A stretch of DNA of 31,676 nt from Rubrivivax sp. (GCA_016790225.1 JAEUOZ010000021.1:1-31676), one strand, 5' to 3'; positions 7,178 through 15,641 are shown, numbered from the stretch's first letter. Notes: generated by a model from the sequence alone, not told the origin. Program-made: numbers and translations.

Positions 7178-8665
7178 TCACGCCTGCCAGCGGCGGGCAG
7201 CGGCCAACAGGGCCAGCAGCGCCAGCAGCCACCAGCCCAGCAGCGCCAGCGCCGGGCCGCGATGCGCATCCATTGACCAGCTCACGTCCGGCGCCTGGTA
7301 GCGCAGCGGCGGGATGCGCTTCCACAGCTGCGGATCGGCCACATAGGCGTTGTCGCCCGGGCGCGCGTGGTCGATCAGATCCTGGCTCAAGCTGTCCTGG
7401 ATGAAGCGCCGGTGGGCCTCCGCCTGGCGCACGAAGTGGTGCTGATGGCGGTTGTCCGTGCCGGCAAGCGCCATCGACAGCGGCTGCACGGCCAGCATCG
7501 GAAAGACCCAACCGAAGGAGGCGCGCCGGGCGTCCTGGGCCTCGATCTGCGCCCACAGTCGGCCGAAGTGCAGGTCGAACAGCCGGTAGCCCGCGTGATC
7601 GTCCTCGCGCAGCGAGAGGCCGCGAAAACTCACTGGCAGGTCCTCCACACGGGCCACGCCGTATTGCTGCAGCACGCGGTCCCGGAAGGCGATGAAGCCG
7701 GGGTGCTTCTCGTCGTGGCCGAAGAGCTTCTTCTTGTCCTGCGCGATCGCGGCGCGGAAGGCCTGCGCCGTGGGCAGCGGATCCGTGGCGCGCAGCACGT
7801 CGCTGACCCAGCGCGGCGCGAGGAAGCTGTTGATCAGCCAGAAGCCCAGCAGCAGCATGAGCGCCAGCCGCGGTTGCGGCAGCACGGCCGCCACGGCCAT
7901 CGCCGCCAGCAGCAGCGTCAGTGCGTACAGCGCGTGCAGGCCCAGCCAGGCGCCGATGCGCAGCAGGGCCTGCGGCCCGAGGGTGTTGCCCGCAGTTCCA
8001 CCCTCGGCGCCCGTGCCAGCCCCGAGCAGCAGCCCGGCTGCGGCCAGCAGCACGAGCGCCAGCAGCACGGCGCCGTGGGCCAGTGCCTTGCCCAGCAGCA
8101 GCTGCACCGGCGAAGCACCCAGGCTCAGCAGCGATCGAAGCGTGCCCTGCTCGCGCTCCACCGCCACGGCGGAGAAGCCCAGCAGCAGCGCCACCAGCGG
8201 CAACACCACCTGCAGCACGAAGCCCAGTTGCAGCTGGCCCATGCGCGCACTCAATGTGCCGTCGCGCGCCGCACGGAACTGCGCCTCGTTCTGCTTGTGC
8301 GCCTCCAGCCAGATCGCACGGCCGACGAAGGCATCAATGCCGGGTTCGGCCATCGCCAGCGGGCCAGAGGGCTTGAAGGCATATTGGCCAAAGTGCGCCG
8401 CGGCGTGCGGGTTCTTGGCCGACTGGGCAGTCCACAGCGCATGGTCTGCTGCCATGGCGTGCTGGTGCTCGTGCGCCAGCGCATGGGCTTGCTGCCGGCC
8501 CAGCACCAGCGCCGCCAGCATCAGCAGTAGCGTGGCTGCGAACGGCCAGCGCCAGCGCGCATCGCGCGCCAGATCGCGCCACTCCTTGAGTGCCACCGAC
8601 AGCCAGCCTGGCCTCGCGCCCGGGCCTGGCACGGGCGCTACCCGCGTCGCGCGCGCCGCCTTCAC
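7178..8665 (-). CDS. DUF3526 ABC-2 type permease (first of two)
   Basis: This 495-residue permease starts at a GTG (8665) overlapping the stop of the ATPase gene as GTGA, so translational coupling is likely. Topology follows the neighbour: an N-terminal helix (about 41-56), a long periplasmic loop to about 147, a group of helices, another long loop and a C-terminal helix at about 473-490. The VEREQGTLRSLLSLG motif at about residue 169 matches ABC-2/NosY-like permeases. The first periplasmic segment carries a His cluster (H61, H65, H67, H69) and more His at 87 and 91, unusual for a plain permease and suggestive of metal contact. The substrate is unknown. Confidence 0.85.
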   Translation of the reverse strand: MKAARATRVAPVPGPGARPGWLSVALKEWRDLARDARWRWPFAATLLLMLAALVLGRQQAHALAHEHQHAMAADHALWTAQSAKNPHAAAHFGQYAFKPSGPLAMAEPGIDAFVGRAIWLEAHKQNEAQFRAARDGTLSARMGQLQLGFVLQVVLPLVALLLGFSAVAVEREQGTLRSLLSLGASPVQLLLGKALAHGAVLLALVLLAAAGLLLGAGTGAEGGTAGNTLGPQALLRIGAWLGLHALYALTLLLAAMAVAAVLPQPRLALMLLLGFWLINSFLAPRWVSDVLRATDPLPTAQAFRAAIAQDKKKLFGHDEKHPGFIAFRDRVLQQYGVARVEDLPVSFRGLSLREDDHAGYRLFDLHFGRLWAQIEAQDARRASFGWVFPMLAVQPLSMALAGTDNRHQHHFVRQAEAHRRFIQDSLSQDLIDHARPGDNAYVADPQLWKRIPPLRYQAPDVSWSMDAHRGPALALLGWWLLALLALLAAARRWQA

Positions 8666-9384
8666 GCGGCCGCCTGCCAGGCGCGGCGTGCAGCCGCCAG
8701 ATAGGCCTGCTCCAGGCTGTGGAAGTGCGTGTCTGCGGTGGACAGGGTCTGCACCAGCCGGCCTTGCTGCATGATGCCCACCCGCGTGCCGCACTGCTGC
8801 GCCAGAAAGAGATCGTGCGTGACCATCAGGACGGCCATGCCTTGCAGACTGAGCCGCTGGATCAGCGCCGCAAACTGGTGGGCCGCCAGCGGATCGAGGC
8901 CCGAGGTCGGCTCATCCAGCAGCAGCGCCTGCGCCTGGCGTGCCAGCGCAATGGCCACGCCCACTTTTTGCCGCATGCCCTTGGAGTAGCCAGCCACGGG
9001 CTGCCGATGCGCCGCGTCCTCCAGCCCGGCCTGCTGCAGCAGGGCCAGGGCGCGGTCGGGTGCGAGGCTGCGGCCGGTGCCCAACTCCACAAAATAGCGG
9101 AGATTCTCCAGGCCCGTGAGCCGGCCGTAGAGCATCACGTTTTCCGGGATGTAGGCCAGGCGCCGCCGCGCGCCCAGGGGGTCGCGCGCGCTGTCGATGC
9201 CGTCGACCAGCGCCTGCCCGCCGCTGGGCTGCACCAGGTTCAGGAACAGGTTGACCGTGGTGGTCTTGCCGGCCCCGTTGGGCCCGAGCAGGCAGAACAC
9301 TTCACCGGGAGCGATGCGCAGATCCAGCCGATCCAGCGCGGTGTGGCGGCCGTAGAGCTTGCTGAGCGAGCGGGCTTCGAGCAT
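8662..9384 (-). CDS. ABC transporter ATP-binding protein, NosF-like
   Basis: This 240-residue ATPase has all nucleotide-binding motifs: Walker A GPNGAGKT (34-41), signature YSKGMRQ (133-139), Walker B LLLDEPTSGLD (154-164) and switch His in VTHD (190). The Q-loop position reads IPENVMLYGRLTG, with Glu where Gln is usual. This PENV-type motif is what I recall from NosF, the ATPase of the NosDFY system for copper-site assembly of nitrous oxide reductase. The gene has an AGGAAA Shine-Dalgarno, begins 8 bp after the TonB receptor stop and overlaps the next permease by 4 bp, so the four genes form one transcription unit. No nosZ, nosD or nosL is present, so its cargo differs or is unknown. Confidence 0.92.
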   Translation of the reverse strand: MLEARSLSKLYGRHTALDRLDLRIAPGEVFCLLGPNGAGKTTTVNLFLNLVQPSGGQALVDGIDSARDPLGARRRLAYIPENVMLYGRLTGLENLRYFVELGTGRSLAPDRALALLQQAGLEDAAHRQPVAGYSKGMRQKVGVAIALARQAQALLLDEPTSGLDPLAAHQFAALIQRLSLQGMAVLMVTHDLFLAQQCGTRVGIMQQGRLVQTLSTADTHFHSLEQAYLAAARRAWQAAA

Positions 9385-9392
9385 GGCGTTTC

Positions 9393-11678
9393 CTAGAGCG
9401 AGAGCTTGAGTTCGGCCACGGCTGAGCGTGCCGGGAATGGATGGCCGTTCGAGTAGACGCGGTTGGCCAGGTTGTCCACGCCCAGGCTCAGCCGCACGTG
9501 GCGGTTGAGGCGGGCGTTCAGGCGCGCATCCAGCACGGTGAAGCGGCTGATGCCGTTGAAGGCGTCGCTGACCGTGTCGTTGTTTTCCAGTGTGCCGAAC
9601 TGTTCACCCGAGTGGCGTCCGGCCAGGCTGATGTTGAGGTGGTCATCGAAGCGCCAGATGCCGATGAAGCTGGCGCGCACGCGCGGCACGCCCGGGAAGC
9701 GCAGGCCCTGCGTGGCCGGCGCGGCGCGGTTGCGCTGGATCACCGCATCGTTGAATGCCAGGCTGCCGGAAAGATCCAGCCGCGGCAGCAGGAGGCCGCG
9801 GGTATCGAAGGCCAGCTCCAGGCCGCGTGTGCGCACGCGATCCACGTTCTGCGTCAGGCTGTTGCTGGGCACCGTGGTGCTGTTGGCCAGATTGAAGATC
9901 GTGTCGCGGCCGGCTTCCTGGAAGAAGGTCAGGCGAGCGCTGCCGCGGCTGAACCAGCGCTCCAGCGTCAGATCGGCAAACAGGCCGCTCTCGGGCTTGA
10001 GGTTCGGGTTCGGTGAAGCCAGCTGGACCGCCGAGACGTTGCCGAAGAACAGCTCCATGGGCGTCGGAAAGCGCGTGGCGCGTGCCAACGATGCGCGGGC
10101 CAGCCACTGCGGCGTCGGGCTGAACTCCAGGGCCAGCTTGGGCGAGACGGCCTGCTCGCGGCGGTCCGGCAGCACGATGCTGGCCGGCGTGCCGCCGCTG
10201 CTGCGTCCGTCGACGGCCTCCCAGCGCTCCAGCCGCAGGCCGAGGATGGCCTTCCAGTCAGACGTCCAGGACCAGGCGTCCTGAATGAACAGGGCGCTGG
10301 TTCGGGTGCTGCCTGTTGCCTGGCTGTTCGTACCGGACGGTGCGCCGTCCAGCCAGTTGGCGGTGGCGAAGTTGGTCTGGCGGAAGTCCGTGCGGCTGTG
10401 GTGCAGACCGAGGGTCAGCCAGTGGTCCTCACCGTCCGCCGGGCGGCGGTCCAGCTTCAGATCCAGCGTCTGCCAGCCGCTGCCATCCTGCACATTCAGG
10501 CTGCCTGCGCCCCCGCTGAAGGCAGCCGGCGGCGCCGTGGCCGCCGTGCGCGTCTGGTCCTTTGCGATGTCATAGGCGGACACCACGGCGTCCAGGTTCC
10601 AGCCTTCGCGATGGCTGGATTTGAGCGTCAGCGAGAGCAGGCGGTGCTCGTCCTCGCCGCGGCGTGGCGCGAAAGTGCCGGCCCCGATGCTGTAGCGCCG
10701 CCCCTCGATGGAGAGATTGCCGGCGTAGAGCGGCGCTCCGCTGGCGTCGCGCAGGTAGCTGGTGTTGCCTTCAGCCCCGGCTTGCCGCTCGTTGCTCCAG
10801 CGCGTGGCGGTCAGGCGCGCCTGCCACTGCGCTGAAAAGTCATAGCCCAGCTTGAGCTTGAGATCGGTCTGCTGCGTGCGCTCGATGCCTCCGCCCCCGA
10901 CGCCGGCGATCACGGTGTCCGCGCCGAAGCGATCCTGCACGCGGTAGAAGCCGCTGGAGACGATTCGGTCGGCGCCTGTGGCCGGCGTCGTGGAGGCGCG
11001 GAATGCGGCAAAGCTGGTGGGCTGGCTCGTGCTGTCCAGCCGGCTCAGGCCGATCTGCCAGGACCAGGGGCCCTCGCGGCTGCCCACGAAGGCGTTGGCC
11101 AGCTGACCCTGCAAGGATTGGTCGGTGCCGAGGTAGCGAAACGCCTGGCGCTGCAGTTGCACGGCTGCCTGGGCCTCGAAGGCCTGGGGCATGCGGGTGG
11201 TGAAGAGCACGGCGGCACCCATGGCATTGCCGCTGTACAGCGCCGAGAAGGGCCCGTAGATCACGTCCACCCGGTCGATCTCTTCCGGGAAGACCATCGA
11301 CCAGCGCGGCGCGATCTGGTTCTGGGAACCCAGCAGGTTGGACAGCAGCACGCCATCGGCCAGCACGAGCGCTCGCGCCGTCTGGCGGTTGTTCGTGCCG
11401 CGGGTCTCGACGCCGCCATTGCGATCGCCGATGTAGCGCTTGCGCGTGCCGATGTTCGGCAGGTACTTGATGCTGTCTTCCGGATTGGCGATGTTCAGGT
11501 CAGCCAGCCTGGCGCGATCGATGCTGTCAGTCGCGGCCGGGGTATTCGGGTTGATCGCGGTGCGCGAACCGCTGATGACGATGGTTTCCTGGGGCAAGAC
11601 GTCCTGCGCATGGGCTGCGCAGACGCTCATCCCGCTGGCCAGCGCCAGCAGCTGCCGCGTGAACGGTGGGCGGTGCAT
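9393..11678 (-). CDS. TonB-dependent outer membrane receptor
   Basis: This 761-residue protein has a signal peptide (MHRPPFTRQLLALASGMSVC with cleavage after AHA). A TonB-box-like ETIVISGSR follows, then a plug domain at about 50-170 (SIKYLPNIGTRKR, GVETRGTNNR, ALVLADGVLLSN, IDRVDVIYGPFSALYSGNAMGA split in two parts). The beta-barrel runs to the end, with LARATRFPTPMELFFGN and NPNLKPESG as late-barrel signatures. It ends in Leu rather than the usual aromatic residue. The ATG at 11678 follows an AGGAAT. It belongs to the siderophore/cobalamin/metal receptor superfamily, but the ligand cannot be read from sequence. It sits 8 bp upstream of a NosF-like ATPase, an unusual partner for a TonB receptor. 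Confidence 0.93.
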   Translation of the reverse strand: MHRPPFTRQLLALASGMSVCAAHAQDVLPQETIVISGSRTAINPNTPAATDSIDRARLADLNIANPEDSIKYLPNIGTRKRYIGDRNGGVETRGTNNRQTARALVLADGVLLSNLLGSQNQIAPRWSMVFPEEIDRVDVIYGPFSALYSGNAMGAAVLFTTRMPQAFEAQAAVQLQRQAFRYLGTDQSLQGQLANAFVGSREGPWSWQIGLSRLDSTSQPTSFAAFRASTTPATGADRIVSSGFYRVQDRFGADTVIAGVGGGGIERTQQTDLKLKLGYDFSAQWQARLTATRWSNERQAGAEGNTSYLRDASGAPLYAGNLSIEGRRYSIGAGTFAPRRGEDEHRLLSLTLKSSHREGWNLDAVVSAYDIAKDQTRTAATAPPAAFSGGAGSLNVQDGSGWQTLDLKLDRRPADGEDHWLTLGLHHSRTDFRQTNFATANWLDGAPSGTNSQATGSTRTSALFIQDAWSWTSDWKAILGLRLERWEAVDGRSSGGTPASIVLPDRREQAVSPKLALEFSPTPQWLARASLARATRFPTPMELFFGNVSAVQLASPNPNLKPESGLFADLTLERWFSRGSARLTFFQEAGRDTIFNLANSTTVPSNSLTQNVDRVRTRGLELAFDTRGLLLPRLDLSGSLAFNDAVIQRNRAAPATQGLRFPGVPRVRASFIGIWRFDDHLNISLAGRHSGEQFGTLENNDTVSDAFNGISRFTVLDARLNARLNRHVRLSLGVDNLANRVYSNGHPFPARSAVAELKLSL

Positions 11679-11934
11679 GAGTGATTCCTGGGCATGGACG
11701 GATGTCCCGCCTTGGCCGCTGAACGGCGCGGATCGCGAGCTGCGCATCGCCTGAGGCTGGATCGGCGCCCTGTCATTGCCACGGCGGGTGACAAGGACAG
11801 ACCGGCCAGCGTCAGGCCTTGCGCCGTGTGGCGACGCAGCGTCTTCGGCAAGGTGGGGATGGCAGGCCGGGCATCGCCGGGCTGCGATGCCTGCGGACTG
11901 CTCCGGCCGCGCGGTCGCGCGACCGGGGCCAGGC
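11679..11934 (-). other. Spacer between His-rich membrane protein gene and TonB receptor gene, with a hairpin
   Basis: These 256 bp hold no recognisable gene. An imperfect 10-bp stem at 11868-11893 (core GCATCGC at 11871-11877 with GCGATGC at 11884-11890) lies about 40 bp after the His-rich gene stop. It has no T-run, so any transcription stop would be partial. A promoter for the receptor operon is expected here but I could not pick one. Confidence 0.45.
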
Positions 11935-12360
11935 TCAGGAACGCGGCGGCTCTTCCGGCAGGCCCGGAATGAAGGATCGCCAACCGGAGGCGGTGTGCCG
12001 GGGCGGCATGTCGCCCAGTGTCGCGGGCAGCCAGTGGTAGACCACTCGCACCGCCAGCATCGCCACCAGCAGCAGCGGCACCGCGTGCTCGGCAGCGGCT
12101 TCGCCCTCAGCGGGAATTGCCAGATCGGCCTTCGCGTGGTGATGGGGCAGGCCCAGCGCATGCAGCGCGCCGTGATCCAGGCCCATCACGCGCTCCACCG
12201 GAAGCACGTGGCGGTGACACGGCCCCTGGCCGATCTGGAACGCCGCCGTCAGCCCCTGCAGCAGCAGGATCACGCAGAGCCAGAAGGCCAGCAGCTGACC
12301 CAGCTCCTGGCGCAGGGGCGCCGAGCTTGCGCAGGCTCGCTGGAGGCGGGGGAGTGTCAT
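11935..12360 (-). CDS. Small His-rich two-helix membrane protein
   Basis: This 141-residue protein runs from an ATG at 12360; a GTG at 12381 is an alternative and neither has a strong Shine-Dalgarno. Helix 1 spans about residues 22-41 (LLAFWLCVILLLQGLTAAF) and helix 2 about 92-112. Between them is a loop with a PCHRH motif (47-51), a HHH run (73-75) and more His at 63 and 67, arranged like a metal-binding loop outside the membrane. The protein ends in a Pro-rich tail (SFIPGLPEEPP). I do not recognise a named family; DUF2946-type proteins near copper receptors are a loose comparison. It precedes the TonB receptor on the same strand and probably belongs with that system. Confidence 0.6.
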   Translation of the reverse strand: MTLPRLQRACASSAPLRQELGQLLAFWLCVILLLQGLTAAFQIGQGPCHRHVLPVERVMGLDHGALHALGLPHHHAKADLAIPAEGEAAAEHAVPLLLVAMLAVRVVYHWLPATLGDMPPRHTASGWRSFIPGLPEEPPRS

Positions 12361-12702
12361 GGGAGGCCATACGCCCGGCACGATGAACTGGATGCGCCCG
12401 GGCGTTGGCGCTCAGTATGCGGGCGGGCGCCAGCGGCCTTCAAGCTTTGATCCGCCGTACAGGCCTGTCGCGGCGCCGTCGGATGCGGCAGAGTGGCCTG
12501 GACTTGCGATGCATCAAGGTCGAGGTCTCCCGACAGATCGCGTCGAAGGGCCTGGGCAGCGGCGAATCGGCGCTGCGGCCCGGGCAAACCAGCGGAGCGC
12601 GCGGTGGGCGACGCGCACTAACATGCGCGGCCAGATCGCCCGGCCGGTTGATCATCCGATCAAGGGCTCGCGCCACAGGGCGCCACGCGACGACAGGAGC
12701 CC
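12361..12702. other. Divergent intergenic region between the TonB/ABC block and the hpa operon
   Basis: These 342 bp contain no recognisable gene; the open frames in it are GC-rich chance frames. For the minus-strand block there is a possible promoter: TTGAAG (minus strand, 12438-12443) and CATACT (12414-12419) with an 18-bp spacer, each matching 4 of 6 consensus positions. For the hpa operon there is an inverted repeat at 12648-12663. No regulator gene lies here, although hpa operons often have one next to them. Confidence 0.45.
12648..12663. promoter_or_regulatory. Inverted repeat upstream of hpaG1, candidate operator
   Basis: TTGATC-ATCC-GATCAA is a perfect 6-bp inverted repeat with a 4-bp spacer, ending 39 bp before the hpaG1 start. 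The size and position suit a MarR-type regulator such as HpaR/HpcR, which represses homoprotocatechuate operons in other bacteria, but the binding protein is not in the window. Confidence 0.45.
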
Positions 12703-13389
12703 ATGCCCGCTGCCGATCCCCTTTTCGAGCACGCGCCGTACCGGCTGTCCGGCACGGTGGTGGCCGCCTTGCTGAACCATCGGCAGGATTGGGCCTTGCT
12801 CGGCGAGGCGGCTTGCGCCGCACCCTACAAGGCACCGGCGCAGCGGCCGGTGCTGGGCGTGCGCCCGCCCAACACCTGGGCGCGCGATGGCGACGCTCTG
12901 CGGCTGCCGGCCGGGCAGGACGCCTGGCAGGTGGGCGCGACGCTGGGCATCGTGATCGGCCGGCCCGCCTGCCGTGTGCCGGTCGGGCAAGCTCTTCAGC
13001 AGGTAGCAGGCTATCTGCTGGTGCATGACGGCAGCCTGCCGGTGCAGAGCCACTACCGGCCCGCGCTGCGCCAGCGGGCGCGCGATGGCTGCTGTGTCAT
13101 CGGTCCGCGGCTGGTGCCGGCCGATGCGATACCGGATCCTGACGCGCTGGCTGTCGAGGTGTGGATCGACGGCCGCTGCGTGCAGCGCACGGATACGGGC
13201 AGCCGCGTGCGCCCGGTGGCGGCGCTGCTGTCCGAGGTCTCGGCCTTCATGACGCTGTCGCCGGGCGATCTGCTGCTGCTGGGGGCCGCACCACCGGCAC
13301 CGTTGGCTGAAGTGGGGAGCCAGGTATGCATCCGCATCGCGGGCCTGGGCGAGCTGAACAACCGGGTGTGCGCCGAGGAGGCCGCATGA
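12703..13389 (+). CDS. hpaG1: HpaG1, 4-hydroxyphenylacetate degradation isomerase/decarboxylase subunit
   Basis: This 228-residue protein of the fumarylacetoacetate hydrolase fold corresponds to the N-terminal half of the two-domain E. coli HpaG/HpcE. Features are PPNTWARDGDALRLPAG, GATLGIVIGRPACRV, VAGYLLVHDGSLP, RQRARDGCCVIGP and SAFMTLSPGDLLLLG. The two metal-ligand Glu positions of the fold (E-x-E before the VVIG strand) are Gly78 and Thr80 here, while Asp109 is kept. As I recall, the N-terminal half of HpcE also lacks bound metal. Together with HpaG2 it isomerises and decarboxylates 5-oxopent-3-ene-1,2,5-tricarboxylate to 2-oxohept-3-ene-1,7-dioate. The ATG has an AGGAG Shine-Dalgarno and is the first gene of the operon. 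Confidence 0.88.
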   Translation: MPAADPLFEHAPYRLSGTVVAALLNHRQDWALLGEAACAAPYKAPAQRPVLGVRPPNTWARDGDALRLPAGQDAWQVGATLGIVIGRPACRVPVGQALQQVAGYLLVHDGSLPVQSHYRPALRQRARDGCCVIGPRLVPADAIPDPDALAVEVWIDGRCVQRTDTGSRVRPVAALLSEVSAFMTLSPGDLLLLGAAPPAPLAEVGSQVCIRIAGLGELNNRVCAEEAA

Positions 13390-14153
13390 AGACCGCGCGG
13401 GTCGCCCATGCCGGCGCCATCCACGCCGCCGTGCCGCATGAGCAGGGGCTGCGGCTGGCCGATGGCCGGGTGCTGCGCGAGGATCAGGTGGTGTGGCTGC
13501 CGCCGGTGCAGCCCGGGGCGATCATCGCGCTGGGCCTGAACTACGCTGATCACGTGAAGGAGCTGCAGCGGGAGCTCAGCATCGGCGCGCGCGACGAGCC
13601 GCTGGTCTTTCTGAAGTCCGCCAGTTCCTTGATCGGCCACCGCGGCCAGACGCGCCGGCCAGCGGGCATCGCTTTCATGCACTATGAGTGCGAGCTGGCG
13701 GTGGTGATCGGCCGCCAGGCGCGGCGCGTGTCGCGTGCGCAGGCCATGGCCCATGTGGCCGGCTATACCGTCTGCAACGACTATGCGCTGCGCGACCTGC
13801 TCGAAAACTGGTATCGGCCCAACCTGCCGGTGAAGAACCGTGATGGCGGCACGGTGCTGGGCCCCTGGCTGGTGGACGCGGCCGAGGTGCCCGATCCGCA
13901 TCAGCTCACGCTGCGCACCTGGGTCAACGGCGAGCTGCGCCAGCAGGGCCACACCGGGCAGATGGTCCACGACATCGCGGCGCTGATCGAGTACCTGAGC
14001 GCCTTCATGACGCTGAACCCGGGCGACCTCATCCTCACCGGCACACCCGAAGGCGTGAGCAACGTCGCCGAGGGTGACGAAGTGATCACCGAGGTCGAAG
14101 GCATCGGGCGTCTGCTCAACACGATCGTTGGCGATGCCGCCTTCGGCCTGTGA
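13386..14153 (+). CDS. hpaG2: HpaG2, 5-oxopent-3-ene-1,2,5-tricarboxylate decarboxylase subunit
   Basis: This 255-residue FAH-fold enzyme matches the C-terminal half of HpaG/HpcE. The metal site is intact: E101 and E103 in HYECELAVVIG and D132 in CNDYALRD. Other signatures are GLNYADHVKEL, the NLPVKNRDG segment, and LNPGDLILTGTPEGV. With HpaG1 it carries out the decarboxylation and isomerisation step of homoprotocatechuate degradation in the cytoplasm. The start codon overlaps the hpaG1 stop (ATGA), so the two subunits are likely translated in a coupled way. A longer open frame starting upstream at 13326 was not used because it adds no family sequence. Confidence 0.93.
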   Translation: MKTARVAHAGAIHAAVPHEQGLRLADGRVLREDQVVWLPPVQPGAIIALGLNYADHVKELQRELSIGARDEPLVFLKSASSLIGHRGQTRRPAGIAFMHYECELAVVIGRQARRVSRAQAMAHVAGYTVCNDYALRDLLENWYRPNLPVKNRDGGTVLGPWLVDAAEVPDPHQLTLRTWVNGELRQQGHTGQMVHDIAALIEYLSAFMTLNPGDLILTGTPEGVSNVAEGDEVITEVEGIGRLLNTIVGDAAFGL

Positions 14154-15640
14154 ACCCACGGCTTGATCACATGCACATCACCCATCTCATCGACGGCAAG
14201 CCGGTGGCCAGCGCGCAGCGCTTCGAGACGCTGGATCCCGCCACGCAGGCCGTGCTGGCGGAGGTCTCCCGCGGCGGCGAAGCCGAGGTCCATGCGGCGG
14301 TCGCCGCGGCGAAGGCGGCCTTTCCGGCCTGGGCCGCGCGCCCCGCCACGGAACGTGCCCGCATCCTGCGCCGTCTGGCTGAGCTCATCACCGCGCAGGT
14401 GCCCGATCTGGCGCGTACCGAGACGCAGGACACGGGCCAGGTGATCGCCCAGACCGGCAAGCAGCTGGTACCGCGTGCCGCCGACAACTTCCACTACTTT
14501 GCCGAGATGTGCGTGCGGGTGGATGGCCACACCTACCCGACCCCCACGCATCTGAACTACACGCTCTTCCACCCGGTGGGCGTCTGCGCGCTGATCAGCC
14601 CCTGGAACGTGCCCTTCATGACGGCCACCTGGAAGGTGGCGCCCTGCCTGGCCTTCGGCAACACGGCGGTCTTGAAGATGAGCGAGCTTTCGCCCCTGAC
14701 CGCGGCCAGGCTGGGTGAGCTGGCGCTCGAGGCTGGCGTGCCGCCGGGCGTGCTGAACGTGGTGCAGGGCCTGGGCCGCGAGGCGGGCGAGCCGCTGGCC
14801 GCGCACCCGGACGTGCGGGCCATCTCGTTCACCGGGTCCACGGTCACCGGCCAGCGCATCGTGCAGACAGCCGGGCTGAAGAAATTCAGCATGGAGCTCG
14901 GCGGCAAGAGCCCCTTCGTGGTCTTTGATGATGCGGACCGCGCGCGCGCCCTGGATGCGGCGCTGTTCATGATCTTCAGCAACAACGGCGAGCGCTGCAC
15001 CGCCGGCAGCCGCATCCTGGTCCAACGTTCGATCTACGCCGACTTTGCCGAGGCCTTCGCGGCGCGGGCGCGCCGCCTGCGGGTCGGCGATCCGCTGGAC
15101 GAAGCCACGGTCATCGGCCCGATGATCAGCGCCCAGCACCTGGCCAAGGTGCGCCACTACATCGAGCTGGGGCCGAAGGAGGGCGCGACGCTGCTGTGCG
15201 GCGGCGTCGACCGGCCGTCGTATGCACCCGAGCTGCCGGCCGCGCAGGCGCAGGGAAACTACGTGTGGCCGACCGTGTTTGCCGATGTGGACAACCGCAT
15301 GCGCATCGCCCAGGACGAGATCTTCGGCCCCGTGGCCTGTCTGATCCCGTTCGAGGACGAGGCCGATGCGGTCCGCATCGCCAACGACACGTCCTATGGT
15401 TTGTCAAGTTACGTCTGGACCGAGAACCTCGGCCGCGCGCACCGCGTGGCGGCCGCCATCGAGGCCGGCATGTGTTTCGTCAACAGCCAGAACGTGCGCG
15501 ACCTGCGCCAGCCCTTTGGTGGCACCAAGGCCAGCGGCACCGGGCGCGAAGGCGGCACCTGGAGCTACGAGGTCTTCCTGGAGCCCAAGAACGTGGCGGT
15601 CTCGCTGGGCTCGCATCCCATTCCGCGCTGGGGGGCCTGA
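14150..15640 (+). CDS. hpaE: 5-carboxymethyl-2-hydroxymuconate semialdehyde dehydrogenase
   Basis: This 496-residue aldehyde dehydrogenase closely resembles E. coli HpaE along its whole length, including NYTLFHPVGVCALISPWNVP, ATWKVAPCLA and VNSQNVRDLRQPFGGTKASG. Catalytic residues are N153 (WNVPF), E249 (MELGGK) and C283 (GERCTAG). It oxidises the ring-cleavage product CHMS to 5-carboxymethyl-2-hydroxymuconate with NAD+. The GTG at 14150 overlaps the hpaG2 stop as GTGA. An ATG at 14171 (MHITHLIDG) is an equally possible start and fits the usual length slightly better. It is 1 bp from hpaD. Confidence 0.96.
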   Translation: MNPRLDHMHITHLIDGKPVASAQRFETLDPATQAVLAEVSRGGEAEVHAAVAAAKAAFPAWAARPATERARILRRLAELITAQVPDLARTETQDTGQVIAQTGKQLVPRAADNFHYFAEMCVRVDGHTYPTPTHLNYTLFHPVGVCALISPWNVPFMTATWKVAPCLAFGNTAVLKMSELSPLTAARLGELALEAGVPPGVLNVVQGLGREAGEPLAAHPDVRAISFTGSTVTGQRIVQTAGLKKFSMELGGKSPFVVFDDADRARALDAALFMIFSNNGERCTAGSRILVQRSIYADFAEAFAARARRLRVGDPLDEATVIGPMISAQHLAKVRHYIELGPKEGATLLCGGVDRPSYAPELPAAQAQGNYVWPTVFADVDNRMRIAQDEIFGPVACLIPFEDEADAVRIANDTSYGLSSYVWTENLGRAHRVAAAIEAGMCFVNSQNVRDLRQPFGGTKASGTGREGGTWSYEVFLEPKNVAVSLGSHPIPRWGA

Positions 15641-15641
15641 G

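Noticed and set aside
5067..7301. Long plus-strand open frame (744 codons) opposite the DUF3526 permease
   Set aside because: It is the antisense frame of a GC-rich real gene. It is full of Gln/Arg/Gly/Ala with no domain, and the minus strand carries clear ABC permease motifs.
7367..8530. Plus-strand 387-codon frame opposite the first permease
   Set aside because: It is a Gln/His/Arg-rich antisense frame without domain features.
8662..9384. Assignment of the ATPase and permeases as a true nosFY operon
   Set aside because: No nosZ, nosD or nosL is near, the permeases are two large DUF3526 proteins rather than one NosY, and the partner is a TonB receptor. Only family-level similarity is claimed.
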